64,000 nt of DNA, from positions 1,736,001 to 1,800,000 of the forward strand of contig CBDCAO010000012.1 of assembly GCA_965213935.1 (NCBI GenBank), in the 5' to 3' direction. The notes beneath the pieces are model-generated. The model had not been told where the DNA came from. It made no database searches and saw only the letters and a list, made by a program, of their open reading frames with translations. The DNA comes from Bin52 sp965213935 (GTDB lineage: Bacteria > Pseudomonadota > Alphaproteobacteria > Thalassobaculales > Thalassobaculaceae). Position 1 is the first letter of the stretch. The number at the start of each line of letters is the position of its first letter. Below, in pieces: positions 33,591-43,326 of the stretch. The position numbers were made by a program, and so were the translations under genes.

Positions 33591-35615
33591 TTGGCCCAGC
33601 GAAAGTCCGAAAAGGCTCAGGAAAGCGCTGGCGAATGGCAGCGCCCGGAACTCGAGGGCGAGGGCGTCATCGACATCGACGCGCTTCAGGTCCAGAGCGA
33701 CGTCCCCTCGACGACGCGACAGTTGACCGCGCATTGGGCCTTCATCTTTGCCGTCGTCGCAGTGGTGGCCTCGCTCTTTCACCTCTACACCGCCGGATAC
33801 CGGCCGTTGCCCGCGATGGAGCAGCGCCCGATCCACATGGCGTCCATGCTCTTTCTGGGCTTCCTGATCTATCCGGCGGCGAAGTCGCGGCTGGCGGGCA
33901 ATCCGGGCATCGCCGATGTAATCCTTGCTCTGGTGGGCGCGGGATCGGCCTACTACCTCGCCTATAACTACGTCGACATCGTGATGCGTGGCGGGTATCC
34001 CACCCAGCTCGATATCGTGGTGGGCACGATCTTCTGTCTCGTCGTGCTCGAGGCCGCGCGCCGAACCATTGGGATGTTCCTTGTGGTACTGTCGGCGCTC
34101 TTCCTGGCCTATCTCTTCTTCGGGCCGAGCCTGCCAGGCGTGCTGGCTCATGGCGGGTTCAGCTACGAGCGGATCATCCGCCAGATGTACATGTCGACCG
34201 AGGGGATCTTCGGCATCGCGGTGGGCGTGTCGGCGACGTATGTCTATCTCTTCATCCTCTTCGGCGCCTTTCTGCAGAAATCGGGCACCACGACTTTCTT
34301 CACCAACCTCGCCTTCGCTGCGGCCGGCCACAGCCCCGGCGGACCGGCCAAAGTCGGCATCCTCGCCAGCGGCATGATGGGCATGATCCAGGGGTCGTCC
34401 GCAGCCAACGTCGCCTCCACCGGCGTCTTCACGATCCCGCTGATGAAGCGCCTGGGCTTCAGGGGGTATTTCGCCGCCGCAGTCGAGGCTGTGGCCTCCT
34501 GCGGCGGGCAGTTCCTGCCGCCGGTCATGGGGGCGTCTGCCTTCATTATGGCCGAATACCTGCAGGTGCCGTACGCGCAGGTCGCCCTCGGCGCGATCCT
34601 GCCCGCGGTGCTCTACTATGCCGCAGTCTATCTTCAGGTGCATCTGAGAGCGCGCAAGCTTGGGATGCAGGGACTGCCGCGCGATCGGTTGCCCATCGTC
34701 CGCACTGTGGTTCTGTCTCACGGTCATCTGGTGCTGCCGATTTTCCTGCTCATCGGGATGCTGCTTTTCGGCTTTACGCCGCTTTTCGCCGCCTTCTTCT
34801 CGATCATCAGCGTGATCTTCATCAGCGCCCTGCGCGCGCATACGCGGATGGGGCTTCGAGACATTGTCGATGCTTTGGTGCTGGGTGCACGCAACACGAT
34901 CTCGACCGCAATCGCCTGCGCGGCAGTAGGGTTCATTGTGGGTGCTGCGGCGCTTTCCGGTATCGGCCTACTGATGACGCAATCCATCATCGCCATCGCG
35001 GACGGCAATCTGCTGCCCGCGCTCCTGCTCGCGGCGGGAGCGTCGCTCTTTCTCAGTTTCGGCCTGCCCACGACATCGGTCTACATCATCACCGCAACGC
35101 TGGCGGCGCCGAGCCTTGTCGAGATGGGATTGCCGCCGCTCGTCGCGCATCTCTTCTGCTATTACTGGGGCGGGGTCTCGGCGATCACGCCACCCGTGGC
35201 GCTCGCGGCCTATGTCGGGGCGGGGATCGCCAATGCACCGTTGATGAAAACGGGCTTCACCGCGATGCGCCTTGGCATGGCGGCCTATATCGTGCCCTTC
35301 GTCTTTGTCTATGCCCCGGCGCTCGTGCTCTGGCAGAGCGCACCGCTATGGCAGGTGGCGGTCGCCGTAGCAAGTGGACTTGTGGCCGTGATCTGCATGG
35401 CCACCCTCGGCGAACAGTATGCCTTCCGCGCCCTGTCTCTGCCCAAGCTGGGATTGTTGCTTGCGGCGGTTGTCCTTATCGTGGCGCCGGCGCTTTGGAC
35501 CTCGGTGGCCGCTGTCCTTATCGTGTGCTGCCTGTTGGGCTTCGAGTATTCCCGCACCCGAAACGCGACCGGCTACAAGGAGACGGCAGATGGAGAGTCA
35601 TCTCCTCGGGCTTGA
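33591..35615 (+). CDS. TRAP transporter fused permease (DctQM type)
   Basis: A 674-aa inner-membrane protein with about 15-18 hydrophobic helices. The first part replaces the small DctQ subunit and the large part is DctM (for example GILASGMMGMIQGSSAANVA, a family motif, and LSFGLPTTSVYIITATLAAP). Fused permeases are usual partners of TAXI receptors. The start is TTG 33591, 85 bp after the receptor and behind the hairpin, with a weak ribosome site; low initiation fits the expected stoichiometry. Codon choice is a little less GC-biased than in flanking genes, suggesting transfer with the islet. Confidence 0.92.
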   Translation: MAQRKSEKAQESAGEWQRPELEGEGVIDIDALQVQSDVPSTTRQLTAHWAFIFAVVAVVASLFHLYTAGYRPLPAMEQRPIHMASMLFLGFLIYPAAKSRLAGNPGIADVILALVGAGSAYYLAYNYVDIVMRGGYPTQLDIVVGTIFCLVVLEAARRTIGMFLVVLSALFLAYLFFGPSLPGVLAHGGFSYERIIRQMYMSTEGIFGIAVGVSATYVYLFILFGAFLQKSGTTTFFTNLAFAAAGHSPGGPAKVGILASGMMGMIQGSSAANVASTGVFTIPLMKRLGFRGYFAAAVEAVASCGGQFLPPVMGASAFIMAEYLQVPYAQVALGAILPAVLYYAAVYLQVHLRARKLGMQGLPRDRLPIVRTVVLSHGHLVLPIFLLIGMLLFGFTPLFAAFFSIISVIFISALRAHTRMGLRDIVDALVLGARNTISTAIACAAVGFIVGAAALSGIGLLMTQSIIAIADGNLLPALLLAAGASLFLSFGLPTTSVYIITATLAAPSLVEMGLPPLVAHLFCYYWGGVSAITPPVALAAYVGAGIANAPLMKTGFTAMRLGMAAYIVPFVFVYAPALVLWQSAPLWQVAVAVASGLVAVICMATLGEQYAFRALSLPKLGLLLAAVVLIVAPALWTSVAAVLIVCCLLGFEYSRTRNATGYKETADGESSPRA

Positions 35616-36350
35616 ACTGAGGTCGGCTACAGTCGCTGGCAGCCCGGCGTGCTCGCACCCGGCTTCGCCTGCGGTATCCGGCTCGACTTTCATCTTGCCG
35701 GGATAGCAATCGTACCGCTGCGTAAAGCTCCACGCCATATATCTCCTGCCCCCAACCAAACTGACAAGGGGGCATCACTGGCGCAATTTTGCGCCGCCGG
35801 GACTCGACCGACCGGACGCTTCCTGTGAAACATTCTGCCGCCGCCGCCGATAACACCCCGGATGCCACCATCTTCTCGGGCGGCTTCTTCGGGTCCGCCT
35901 CTGCCTTCTCCGGGCAATACAATGAAGCGCTTTCGGGCCTGCGCGACGGGCATTCATTCCCGACTGCAAGGAGATGGGCCAGGGAGACCCTCCGGGCGCT
36001 GGCCGGCGCGATGGAGCAATTCGACCGAAGGGACGATGAATCGAATGCTCGGAACGAGGACTGATCTGTTCGCGGCACCGCGATTGCCCAGGAGGAGATA
36101 TGCGATCGCAAGCTCAGATGACTGATCGCTCCATGATTGGTGGCCTTCCCGGTTCCGGGAATGGTTTCCCTGTCAGGACAGTTGGAGTGACATCAAGGAC
36201 TATGAGCCACTGAAGCGGGAACGAAAACTGCGACCCGGAAAGACCACAGCCGTGCCCCTGCCATTACCCGAACCGCGGGCGGTACCGGAGTATCCGTCGG
36301 GTTCTGGCCGATCGCAGCCTGACGAGCGGAGGGTCTCCGCTTCGACGAGT
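35616..36350. other. Non-coding or decayed stretch after the TRAP permease
   Basis: About 735 bp with no recognisable gene. A hairpin TGCCCCC/GGGGGCA lies at 35747-35774 and a small GGCGCA/TGCGCC stem at 35780-35795, possible terminator or element end. A forward frame at about 35826-36063 (including ALSGLRDGHSFPTARRWARE) looks faintly coding but matches no family I know. The stretch is probably decayed accessory DNA. Confidence 0.45.
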
Positions 36351-36364
36351 GCCGGGCTGCCCTG

Positions 36365-36706
36365 CGCCGCCTGGCTTACCGGTGCGTTCTTGCAAAAAGT
36401 CACGGCCGCGGACCTATCCCGTTGTCTGGATGCCGACGTTGATTCGAAAGCGCGTGTGGGCGGCCCGTAGCAGCACACGCCCTGGTTCGTCGACGCACTG
36501 GTGAACACCGCAGGCCCTGACTGGCCGTCATCGGCACGCGGACGCGCCGCTACACTCGGCGGCGACTTGCAGTAGGGATCCTTCGGTCATCGTGGCCGTT
36601 CTGGACGCCGGTACCGATCTGGACGTGCAGCACGATGGCGCAGGCACACCGCTGCACCATGCGGCTGCCGTCATCACAAGATCCAATGGAGACCTGTATT
36701 CGTGAC
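36365..36706 (+). pseudogene. Ankyrin-repeat protein remnant with frameshifts
   Basis: Two ankyrin units can be read in different frames. The first, at about 36380-36465, reads FLQKVTAADLSRCLDADVDS and ends in a stop. After a frameshift the second, about 36535-36706, reads DAPLHSAATCSRDPSVIVA then VLDAGTDLDVQHDGAGTPLH and HAAA before a stop. These match the ankyrin consensus (x-x-LLDAGADVNA-x-D-x-G-TPLHxAA). No start codon or intact frame spans them, so the gene is dead. It may once have encoded a periplasmic or secreted ankyrin protein. Confidence 0.65.
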
Positions 36707-37186
36707 CAGACAGTTCACCCAGCCTGCCTCCGACGTTCTGGCGGTTCACGGGGAGAGGTTGGCAGCGGAAACCGCGCGCATGTGTCGCGGCTTTTGTTTC
36801 GGCACGCTATGCTCACTGTTCAGGAGCGGCCGCATGACCGGTTCAGTCACGCATCAGCGGGTCGAGTATCGGGCGCTGCCACAGAGGAAGATGACCCGGC
36901 GGTGGCCGGACCGCAGGTTCGGCGTGCGCCGGTCCTGAAATGCAGCCTTCCGGGAATGGACTGACTGCTTTCTCAGGATTGGCAGAGACGGAAACAGCTG
37001 CGACAGGCGCACGCGTCCGACCAGGTACCGCCGCAATATTCGCGGCATGGGCGGTACCGCCGGTCGGGTCCGGCTACGAGCACGCAGGCTTTGTCTTGCC
37101 TGCCGAACGCAGGTGGAGAATGATGGATTCGGGCAACCGTGACCGGAACGGTGGCGGACTGCGAGCAGAACGAAAGGAACTCGCTC
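36707..37186. other. Gene-free stretch upstream of the family-3 binding protein
   Basis: About 480 bp without a recognisable gene or strong promoter match. It should contain the promoter of the binding protein at 37187. I see no clear operator. Confidence 0.45.
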
Positions 37187-38017
37187 ATGAACAGGATAGT
37201 CGCGACGGTGGCGTCGGCTTTCATGGCCGCGGCACTGCTGCTGGGAAGCACAACGTCGGGAAGTGCGGAGTCAACCTGGGAGCGCATAAAGAGGACCGGT
37301 GAGGTCAAGTTCGCCGTGTTCAACTATCCGCCCTACTTCGTGAAGGACAAGAACACCAACGAATGGGGCGGCGCGCTCATCGAGATGGCGAAGGATGTCG
37401 CCAAGGAGATGAAGGTCGACCTGAACATGGTCGAGGTCGGCGGCTGGAGCGAGCTCGTGCTCGCCATTTCCTCCGGCAAGGTCGATTTCGCGGCCGGCAT
37501 GCAGGCCACGCCCGTGCGGGCGACCGCCATCGATTTTGCGGGACCGATCTACTGGATCGAATGGGTCACCGTGAACAACAAGGAATTCCAGGGCAAGGAC
37601 TGGGCCGACTACAACAACCCCGATGTCAAGGTCGCGGTCATGACCGGCACGTCGGACCAGCTGTTGCTGGCAAAATGGGCGCCGAAGGCGACCCAGGTCC
37701 AGTTCAAGGAACTGTCGCAGATCATTCTTGCGGTCAAGTCGGGACGTGCCGACGCGTTCACCACCACGGTTCTTTCCAGCATGATTGCCAAGGAAAAGAA
37801 CCCCGAGCTCGGCACGTTCAACAACCCGAAACCGCGTGCGGCACTGCCGGGATATTTCGGCATCCGGACCGAGGTCGATCCAACATTCAAGAAGTTCCTC
37901 AACTGGTGGGCCGAATGGAACAACCTTCTCGGTCACAACGAACGCCGGATGAAGGAGGCGATGCTGACCTACAGCGGCATCAAGGAAATCCCCGACACGG
38001 TGTCTTTCTCGCCGTGA
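37187..38017 (+). CDS. Amino acid ABC transporter substrate-binding protein (family 3)
   Basis: A 276-aa periplasmic protein. A signal peptide is followed by TWERIKRTGEVKFAVFNYPPYF, the standard start of SBP family 3 (GlnH/HisJ-like). ELVLAISSGKVDFAAGMQATPVR is the conserved hinge-lobe segment. GAAAGGAAC lies before ATG 37187. No permease or ATPase is adjacent. The pair at 21649-23107 lacks a binding protein and is of the matching type, so the two may form one importer despite the 14-kb distance; this is inference. Confidence 0.92.
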   Translation: MNRIVATVASAFMAAALLLGSTTSGSAESTWERIKRTGEVKFAVFNYPPYFVKDKNTNEWGGALIEMAKDVAKEMKVDLNMVEVGGWSELVLAISSGKVDFAAGMQATPVRATAIDFAGPIYWIEWVTVNNKEFQGKDWADYNNPDVKVAVMTGTSDQLLLAKWAPKATQVQFKELSQIILAVKSGRADAFTTTVLSSMIAKEKNPELGTFNNPKPRAALPGYFGIRTEVDPTFKKFLNWWAEWNNLLGHNERRMKEAMLTYSGIKEIPDTVSFSP

Positions 38018-38035
38018 CCTGACCGTCCTTCCCGG

Positions 38036-38057
38036 GGCCCCGCCATCCGGCGGGGTT
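38036..38057 (+). terminator. Hairpin after the binding-protein gene
   Basis: CCCCGCC, loop ATCC, GGCGGGG (38038-38055), extended by two G-T pairs, 20 bp after the stop codon. The trailing T run is only TTCC, so the strength is uncertain. It lies between convergent genes (ptsP is on the reverse strand). Confidence 0.4.
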
Positions 38058-38083
38058 CCGCCTCCCGCCGTTGACAGGCACGG

Positions 38084-40348
38084 TCAGACCGGGATCCGGT
38101 GGTCGCGTGCAAACGCGGCCAGGACCGTGCGGATCCGTCCGGTGCCGGCGGCAAGCTCCCGTTCCAGAAGGCCGGCGAGTTCCGCCGCGCTGCACGCCAG
38201 CAGCGCCTCCTTGACCGGACCAACCGCATCGGGCGTCATCGACAGCGTGCGGTAACCCAGCCCGACCAGGGCCAGCGCCTCGAGCGGCCGGCCCGCCATC
38301 TCCCCGCAGAGCGACAGCGGAACCCGGGCGGTCCCGCAGCGGCGGACCACGTGGTGCAGCATGCGCAGGAACGGGGCGCCGAGTGGATCGTAGCGGTGCG
38401 AGACATGGGCGTTGCCGCGGTCGGCCGCGAAGCTGAACTGCAACAGGTCATTGCTGCCGACCGCAGCGAAGTCGACCCGGGGCAACAGCTCGTCAAGCTG
38501 CCAGAGCAGCGAGGGGGTCTCGATCATGACCCCGAGCTCGAGCCGGGATGCCACGGGCCTGTCGCGCTCCCTGGCACGGTCGCGTTCGCGCTCGATCATC
38601 CGGCGCGCCCGATCGAACTCGTCGGCTGTGCACACCATCGGTACCATGAGCCGGAGCGTGCGTCCGGCGGCGGCCTCGAAAAGTGCCCTGACCTGCCGGC
38701 GAAGGACACCCGGCCGGTCGAGCAGGATCCTGAGTGACCGCCACCCCAGTGCCGGGTTCTCCTCGCCACCCGGCGCCAGTGCCGTCAGCCGCTTGTCGCC
38801 GCCGGCGTCGAGAGCCCGGAAAGTGACAGGGTAGTCCCCGGCGGCATCCAGGATACGGCGGTAGAGATCGGTCTGCGCCGCGAGGTCGGGCGCATCGCGT
38901 CGGGTCATGAAGGCGATCTCGGTGCGATACAGACCCACCCCTTCGGCTCCGGTGGCTGAAAGCTCGGCAAGATCGACCAGCAGGCCGGCATTCAGCTGCA
39001 GTGAAACACCGACACCGTCGCGGGTGACACACGGCGTGTCCCGCCCTGCCGCGAACCGCGCGCGCCGGACCCGGCGCGCTTCCAGCGAGCGCAGGAACTG
39101 CTCGCGAACCTGTTCGCGCGGACGCAGGAACACCTGGCCGTTGTCGCCGTCGACGATCACCGCGTCGCCGGGTTCCACATCACTCATGACACTCTCGGCA
39201 CGTCCGACCACCGGGATCCGGAGCGCACGTGCGACGATCGAGACATGGGCGGTGGCGGTTCCTTCTTCCAGAACCACAGCGCGCAGGCGCTCCCGGTCAT
39301 AGGCCAGCAGGTCGGCCGGACCCAGGGTGCGTGCAACCAGGACGGCATCGTCCGGGAGTTCCGGCGGGGTGGCCGGTACGCCGCGCTCGCGCGCAAGCGC
39401 TGCCATCAGTTCGTCGGCCAGCGCCTCGAAGTCGACCAGCCGTTCACGCAGGTAGGCGTCGGAGATGCTGCCCATGCGCATCCGGGTGTCGTTGAGCACC
39501 CGTTGCACGGCGGCTTCCGCGGTCAGTCCGTCGTCGACCGCCTCGCGCATGCGGTGCAGCCATCCGCGGTCACGCGCGAACATGCGATAGGTCTCGAGCA
39601 CGTCCGAAGACGCGCCGTGCTCCGTGAGCTGGGCCTGCCCGACCAGGCTGTCCAGCCGCCCGTGCATGTCGGCGAGCGCGGTCTCCAGCCGGCGGCGCTC
39701 GGCGGCAGGATCCTCGGCCACCACCGGCATCTCGAGGAGAAGGCGGCGATGCAGAAACGCGTGGCCGAGCGCAAGCCCCGGGACCAGGCAGGAGCCGGCG
39801 ATGCGCATCGGTCCGGTGTCAGCGCCCTGCTCCTCGGCCACGTCACCGGGTAACAGGCTCGCAAGCGCCATGGCGAAGGTCTCGAGGGTTTCGATCTCCT
39901 CGTCGGCATACTGACGCCGGGTCCGGTTCTGCACCACGATCACGCCGAGCAGGCGCTCCGAGCGCAGGATGGGAACCCCCATCAGCGACTGGAAGATTTC
40001 CTCGCCGGTCTCCGGACGGTAGGCGAATTTCGGATGGGCCTGGGCATCGGACAGGGCCAGGGGCCGGGTGGTGGCGGCGATGTCACCGACAAGCCCTTCA
40101 CCGACGCGCAGCCGGGTCCGGCGCACCGCTTCCGGGTTCAGCCCTTCGGTCGCCCACAGTTCCAGCGTGCGATCGGAGCGGCGCACGTAGATCGAGCAAA
40201 CCTCCGCCGACATGTCGGCGGCAACGATGCGTACGATCAGTTCGAGACGTTCCTGGTAGGTGGCCGCCTGGGCCATGACGTCACGCAGCCGGCGCAGCAT
40301 GCGCCGGGGCCGGTTTCCCAAGCCGTCGTGCCGGGCGCACCCAGTCAT
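38084..40348 (-). CDS. ptsP: Phosphoenolpyruvate-protein phosphotransferase PtsP (nitrogen PTS enzyme I)
   Basis: A 754-aa EI-Ntr. The N-terminal GAF domain (about residues 20-165) senses small ligands such as glutamine in relatives. Then come the PtsI-like N domain, the phospho-His swivel (GTATAHVSIVARALRIPVVG, active His) and the PEP-binding TIM barrel, with YRTEIAFMTR and the C-terminal SLCGEMAGRP. It starts the regulatory NPr/EIIA-Ntr phosphorelay, which controls nitrogen, potassium and carbon storage. It is downstream of lysC by 24 bp, the usual alphaproteobacterial pair. Confidence 0.96.
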   Translation of the reverse strand: MTGCARHDGLGNRPRRMLRRLRDVMAQAATYQERLELIVRIVAADMSAEVCSIYVRRSDRTLELWATEGLNPEAVRRTRLRVGEGLVGDIAATTRPLALSDAQAHPKFAYRPETGEEIFQSLMGVPILRSERLLGVIVVQNRTRRQYADEEIETLETFAMALASLLPGDVAEEQGADTGPMRIAGSCLVPGLALGHAFLHRRLLLEMPVVAEDPAAERRRLETALADMHGRLDSLVGQAQLTEHGASSDVLETYRMFARDRGWLHRMREAVDDGLTAEAAVQRVLNDTRMRMGSISDAYLRERLVDFEALADELMAALARERGVPATPPELPDDAVLVARTLGPADLLAYDRERLRAVVLEEGTATAHVSIVARALRIPVVGRAESVMSDVEPGDAVIVDGDNGQVFLRPREQVREQFLRSLEARRVRRARFAAGRDTPCVTRDGVGVSLQLNAGLLVDLAELSATGAEGVGLYRTEIAFMTRRDAPDLAAQTDLYRRILDAAGDYPVTFRALDAGGDKRLTALAPGGEENPALGWRSLRILLDRPGVLRRQVRALFEAAAGRTLRLMVPMVCTADEFDRARRMIERERDRARERDRPVASRLELGVMIETPSLLWQLDELLPRVDFAAVGSNDLLQFSFAADRGNAHVSHRYDPLGAPFLRMLHHVVRRCGTARVPLSLCGEMAGRPLEALALVGLGYRTLSMTPDAVGPVKEALLACSAAELAGLLERELAAGTGRIRTVLAAFARDHRIPV

Positions 40349-40372
40349 GTCAGTCGGAACGGATCATGGCGA

Positions 40373-41596
40373 TCAGGACGCCATGTCCAGTCCGTAGGCA
40401 GTGTGCAGGGCACGCAGTGCAAGCTCGGTGTAGTCATCGGCAATCAGCACGCTGACCTTGATTTCGGAGGTCGAGATCACCTCGATGTTGATCCCGCGCT
40501 CCGCGAGTGTCTGGAACATGATCTTCGCGACCCCGGGCTGCGACCGCATGCCCACGCCCACCACCGAGATCTTGGCGACGGACGCGTCCGCCAGCACGTC
40601 GGTGAACCCGATTTCGTCGGTCAGCCTTTCAAGCACCGGCGCCGCGCGGTCGAGGTCACTGCGACTGACGGTGAAGGTGAGGTCGGTGGTTTCGCCGTCC
40701 TCCGACACGTTCTGCACGATCATGTCGACATTGATCGCCGCGTCGGCCAGGGCACCGAATATGGTTCCGGCGACCCCCGGCCGGTCCCTGACCGCGCGCA
40801 GCGTGATCTTGGCCTCGTCGGGGCTGTAGGCAATTCCGGTGACCGATTGCTGTTCCATGATCTCTTCCTCGCCGACCACCAGGGTTCCCGGAGCGGAACT
40901 GAAACTGGAGAGTACCTGCAGCCGCACGGCGTAGCGCATCGCAAGCGCGACCGAGCGCGGATGCAGGACCCGGGCTCCCTGGGAGGCCAGTTCAAGCATT
41001 TCCTCGTAGGTGATGCGATCGATCTTGCGGGCACCGGTGACGATCCGCGGGTCACAGGTATAGACACCGTCGACGTCCGTATAGATATCGCACCGGTCCG
41101 CCGCGAGTGCGGCCGCGAGCGCCACCGCCGACGTGTCGGAACCACCCCTGCCCAGGGTCGTGAGCCGGTTGTCCGGGCCAAGGCCCTGAAACCCGGCGAC
41201 CACCGCCACCTGGCCCCGGGCCAGCCGCTCGCCGATCCCGTCGGTCGCAATCGCGTCGATGCGCGCGTTGCCGTGCACGCCGTCGGTACGGAACGGCAGC
41301 TGCCAGGCCAGCCATGAACGGGCTTCGATGCCGATGTCCTGCAGCGCAAGGGCCAGCAGTCCGCTGGTCACCTGTTCGCCGGACGTCACCACCGCATCGT
41401 ACTCGCGCGCGTCGTGCATGCGGCTGATCTCGGTGGTCCACGATGCCAGCTGGTTGGTGACACCGGCCATTGCCGACACCACGACCGCGACCTCGTGCCC
41501 GTCCGCCACTTCGCGTTGGACAATCGTGGCGACCGTGCGTATGCGTTCGATATCGGCGACGGAGGTGCCGCCGAACTTGAGAACAATGCGGGCCAT
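40373..41596 (-). CDS. lysC: Aspartate kinase
   Basis: A 407-aa enzyme phosphorylating aspartate, the first step to Lys, Thr, Met and diaminopimelate. The kinase domain starts RIVLKFGGTSVADIERI and has the catalytic VTSGEQVTSGLLALAL and TLGRGGSDTSAVALAAAL. Two C-terminal ACT domains (from about residue 265, VSEDGETTDLTFTV and GVGMRSQPGVAKIMF) bind feedback inhibitors. MARIV at ATG 41596 is the standard start. The next enzyme of the path, asd, lies in this window at 61982. Confidence 0.97.
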   Translation of the reverse strand: MARIVLKFGGTSVADIERIRTVATIVQREVADGHEVAVVVSAMAGVTNQLASWTTEISRMHDAREYDAVVTSGEQVTSGLLALALQDIGIEARSWLAWQLPFRTDGVHGNARIDAIATDGIGERLARGQVAVVAGFQGLGPDNRLTTLGRGGSDTSAVALAAALAADRCDIYTDVDGVYTCDPRIVTGARKIDRITYEEMLELASQGARVLHPRSVALAMRYAVRLQVLSSFSSAPGTLVVGEEEIMEQQSVTGIAYSPDEAKITLRAVRDRPGVAGTIFGALADAAINVDMIVQNVSEDGETTDLTFTVSRSDLDRAAPVLERLTDEIGFTDVLADASVAKISVVGVGMRSQPGVAKIMFQTLAERGINIEVISTSEIKVSVLIADDYTELALRALHTAYGLDMAS

Positions 41597-41718
41597 TGCC
41601 GCCGATCCAGTCGTGAATGCGCGGGAGCGGGTCCGGTGCGCAGGGGTGTCCCGCCGGAGCCGGTGCATACATACTTGCCGGCTTGGCACGGGGCAAGCAC
41701 GCAGGCGGAACCGGAGCG

Positions 41719-42438
41719 ATGACGGAACAGGTTGATCCGGCGGAAATAAGGCGGTTTTCGGCGCTGTCCGACCAGTGGTGGGCACCCGACGGCCCACTCG
41801 GTCAGCTGCACCGCATGACGCCGGCACGCATGCAGATCGTCCGTGACACCCTGGCCCCGGACACGGACAGCCTCGTTCCCCTCGCCGGGCTCTCGATCCT
41901 CGATGTCGGCTGCGGCGGCGGGCTGCTGTGCGAACCGCTGACACGGCTCGGCGCCCGGGTCACCGGTCTTGACGCATCGCCGGAAGCCGTCGAGTGCGCG
42001 CGGGCCCATGCCCGCCAGTCGGGCCTCCACACCACCTATTTCACCGGCACCCTGGACAACCCCGAGGTGGCGGGTCCGTACGACGCGGTCATCGCATCGG
42101 AGGTGATCGAGCACGTTCCCGATCCAGCGGTGTTCCTCGCCGGCATCGCGCGCGTGTTGCGACCCGGAGGCACTGTGGTGGTCACCACGCTCAACCGTAC
42201 CGGCCGTTCCCTCGTCATCGCCAAGCTGCTGGCAGAGTACGTCTTGCGGCTGGTTCCGGCCCGCACCCATGACTGGCGCCGGTTCCTCACACCGTCCGAA
42301 CTCTCGCGGTTGCTGGCCGGCGCCGGGTTTTCGGTCACCGCCACCACCGGCATCGTCTACCGGGTGCTGCGGGACCGTTTCGAGCCGGGAGACGACCTCT
42401 CGATCAACTACGCGGTCTGCGCGCGCCTCGAGCGGTAG
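41719..42438 (+). CDS. ubiG: Ubiquinone biosynthesis O-methyltransferase
   Basis: A 239-aa SAM-dependent methyltransferase acting twice in ubiquinone synthesis. The start EIRRFSALSDQWWAPDGP is diagnostic, the SAM motif is ILDVGCGGGLLCEPLTRLG, and ASEVIEHVPDPAVFL and VVTTLNRTGRS follow. ATG 41719 has GGAG just upstream. It is divergent from lysC, as in many Alphaproteobacteria. Confidence 0.96.
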   Translation: MTEQVDPAEIRRFSALSDQWWAPDGPLGQLHRMTPARMQIVRDTLAPDTDSLVPLAGLSILDVGCGGGLLCEPLTRLGARVTGLDASPEAVECARAHARQSGLHTTYFTGTLDNPEVAGPYDAVIASEVIEHVPDPAVFLAGIARVLRPGGTVVVTTLNRTGRSLVIAKLLAEYVLRLVPARTHDWRRFLTPSELSRLLAGAGFSVTATTGIVYRVLRDRFEPGDDLSINYAVCARLER

Positions 42439-42773
42439 ACGGACACGGGCGAAGCAGCCGTCATGTCCGGGGCAAGGGATTCCCGCATACTGCATCGGAG
42501 CTCGGCGCACCGGCCCGCGCCCGGACGGCGTCGGAAGCCTCGACCCTGCCGGGGCGGGAGACCCGGCTCCTTCGTCCGGGGCACCGGACCGGGAGTTCAT
42601 TCGCTGCCCCTGCCCTTTGGCGCCTGTCACCTCCTTGCGGTACTGCCAACCGCCGGGACTCCCATGCCGGAACCGGACTGCGGAGCTCCCCGCCGCTGCT
42701 GTCTTCCAGAGATTCCTGTGGTTTGCGGCGGTCCTGCGGGTTTCCGGCGTTCCGGTACGTGGCAGGGGCCGCC
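42439..42773. other. Gene-free stretch between ubiG and DUF1178
   Basis: About 335 bp between convergent genes. No frame looks coding and I found no hairpin with a T run or repeat. Confidence 0.45.
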
Positions 42774-43217
42774 TCAGGCGTCGTCGTCGCTCACCCAGGG
42801 CACGACGCCAAAGGAGATGCCCTCGTCGTGCAGCGCGTCGGCTTCCTCGCGGCTGGTCTCGCCGTAGATGGCCTCGAGCTCGCTCTCGCCGCAGGAGATC
42901 CGCCGCGCCTCCTCCGCGAACCGGGGCCCGACATAACTGCATGTCTGCTCGATGTGCTTGCGCAGCATCCGGAGCTGCTGGCGCATTGCCACGGCACGGG
43001 CAAGCGCGGTCGGCTCGGCCACCGGGGCTTCACGTCTCTCATCACGGCGAGACGACCGCGCGATGCTGGGCGCCATCAGTGCACGGGAGACCGCGGTCGA
43101 ACCACAGGTCGGGCAGACCAACATTCCCTGTTCCGCCTGGGTCTCGAAGGTGGCGCTGTCGCGGAACCACGCATCGAACTCGTGCGCCTGCTCACAGGTG
43201 AGCTGGTATCGGATCAT
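42774..43217 (-). CDS. DUF1178 family protein
   Basis: A 147-aa protein beginning MIRYQLTCEQAHEFDAWF, the exact style of DUF1178, with Cys at residues 8, 35 and 38 (CPTC) of a likely zinc ribbon. The C-terminal EARRISCGESELEAIYGETS is conserved too. The family is typical of Alpha- and Betaproteobacteria and has no proven function; the CPxC ribbon resembles putative regulatory proteins. Confidence 0.92.
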   Translation of the reverse strand: MIRYQLTCEQAHEFDAWFRDSATFETQAEQGMLVCPTCGSTAVSRALMAPSIARSSRRDERREAPVAEPTALARAVAMRQQLRMLRKHIEQTCSYVGPRFAEEARRISCGESELEAIYGETSREEADALHDEGISFGVVPWVSDDDA

Positions 43218-43326
43218 GTCCCCGGATCCCGTCTGCCCGGTTCAATGAATAGCCCCAATTGCCCGCACCGTCCATGGCCCGGCCCCGTGTCGGTCCCCAC
43301 CGGGCGCAGGTCCGGCAAGCCGGCCG

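Noticed and set aside
35789..36064. A forward frame of about 90 codons with a weak coding look
   Set aside because: No family match, no good ribosome site, and it lies in a clearly decaying region; listed only in the region note.
36252..36470. A complete ankyrin gene starting at 36252
   Set aside because: The ankyrin-like part appears only near the end, the frame stops at once, and the continuation is in another frame.
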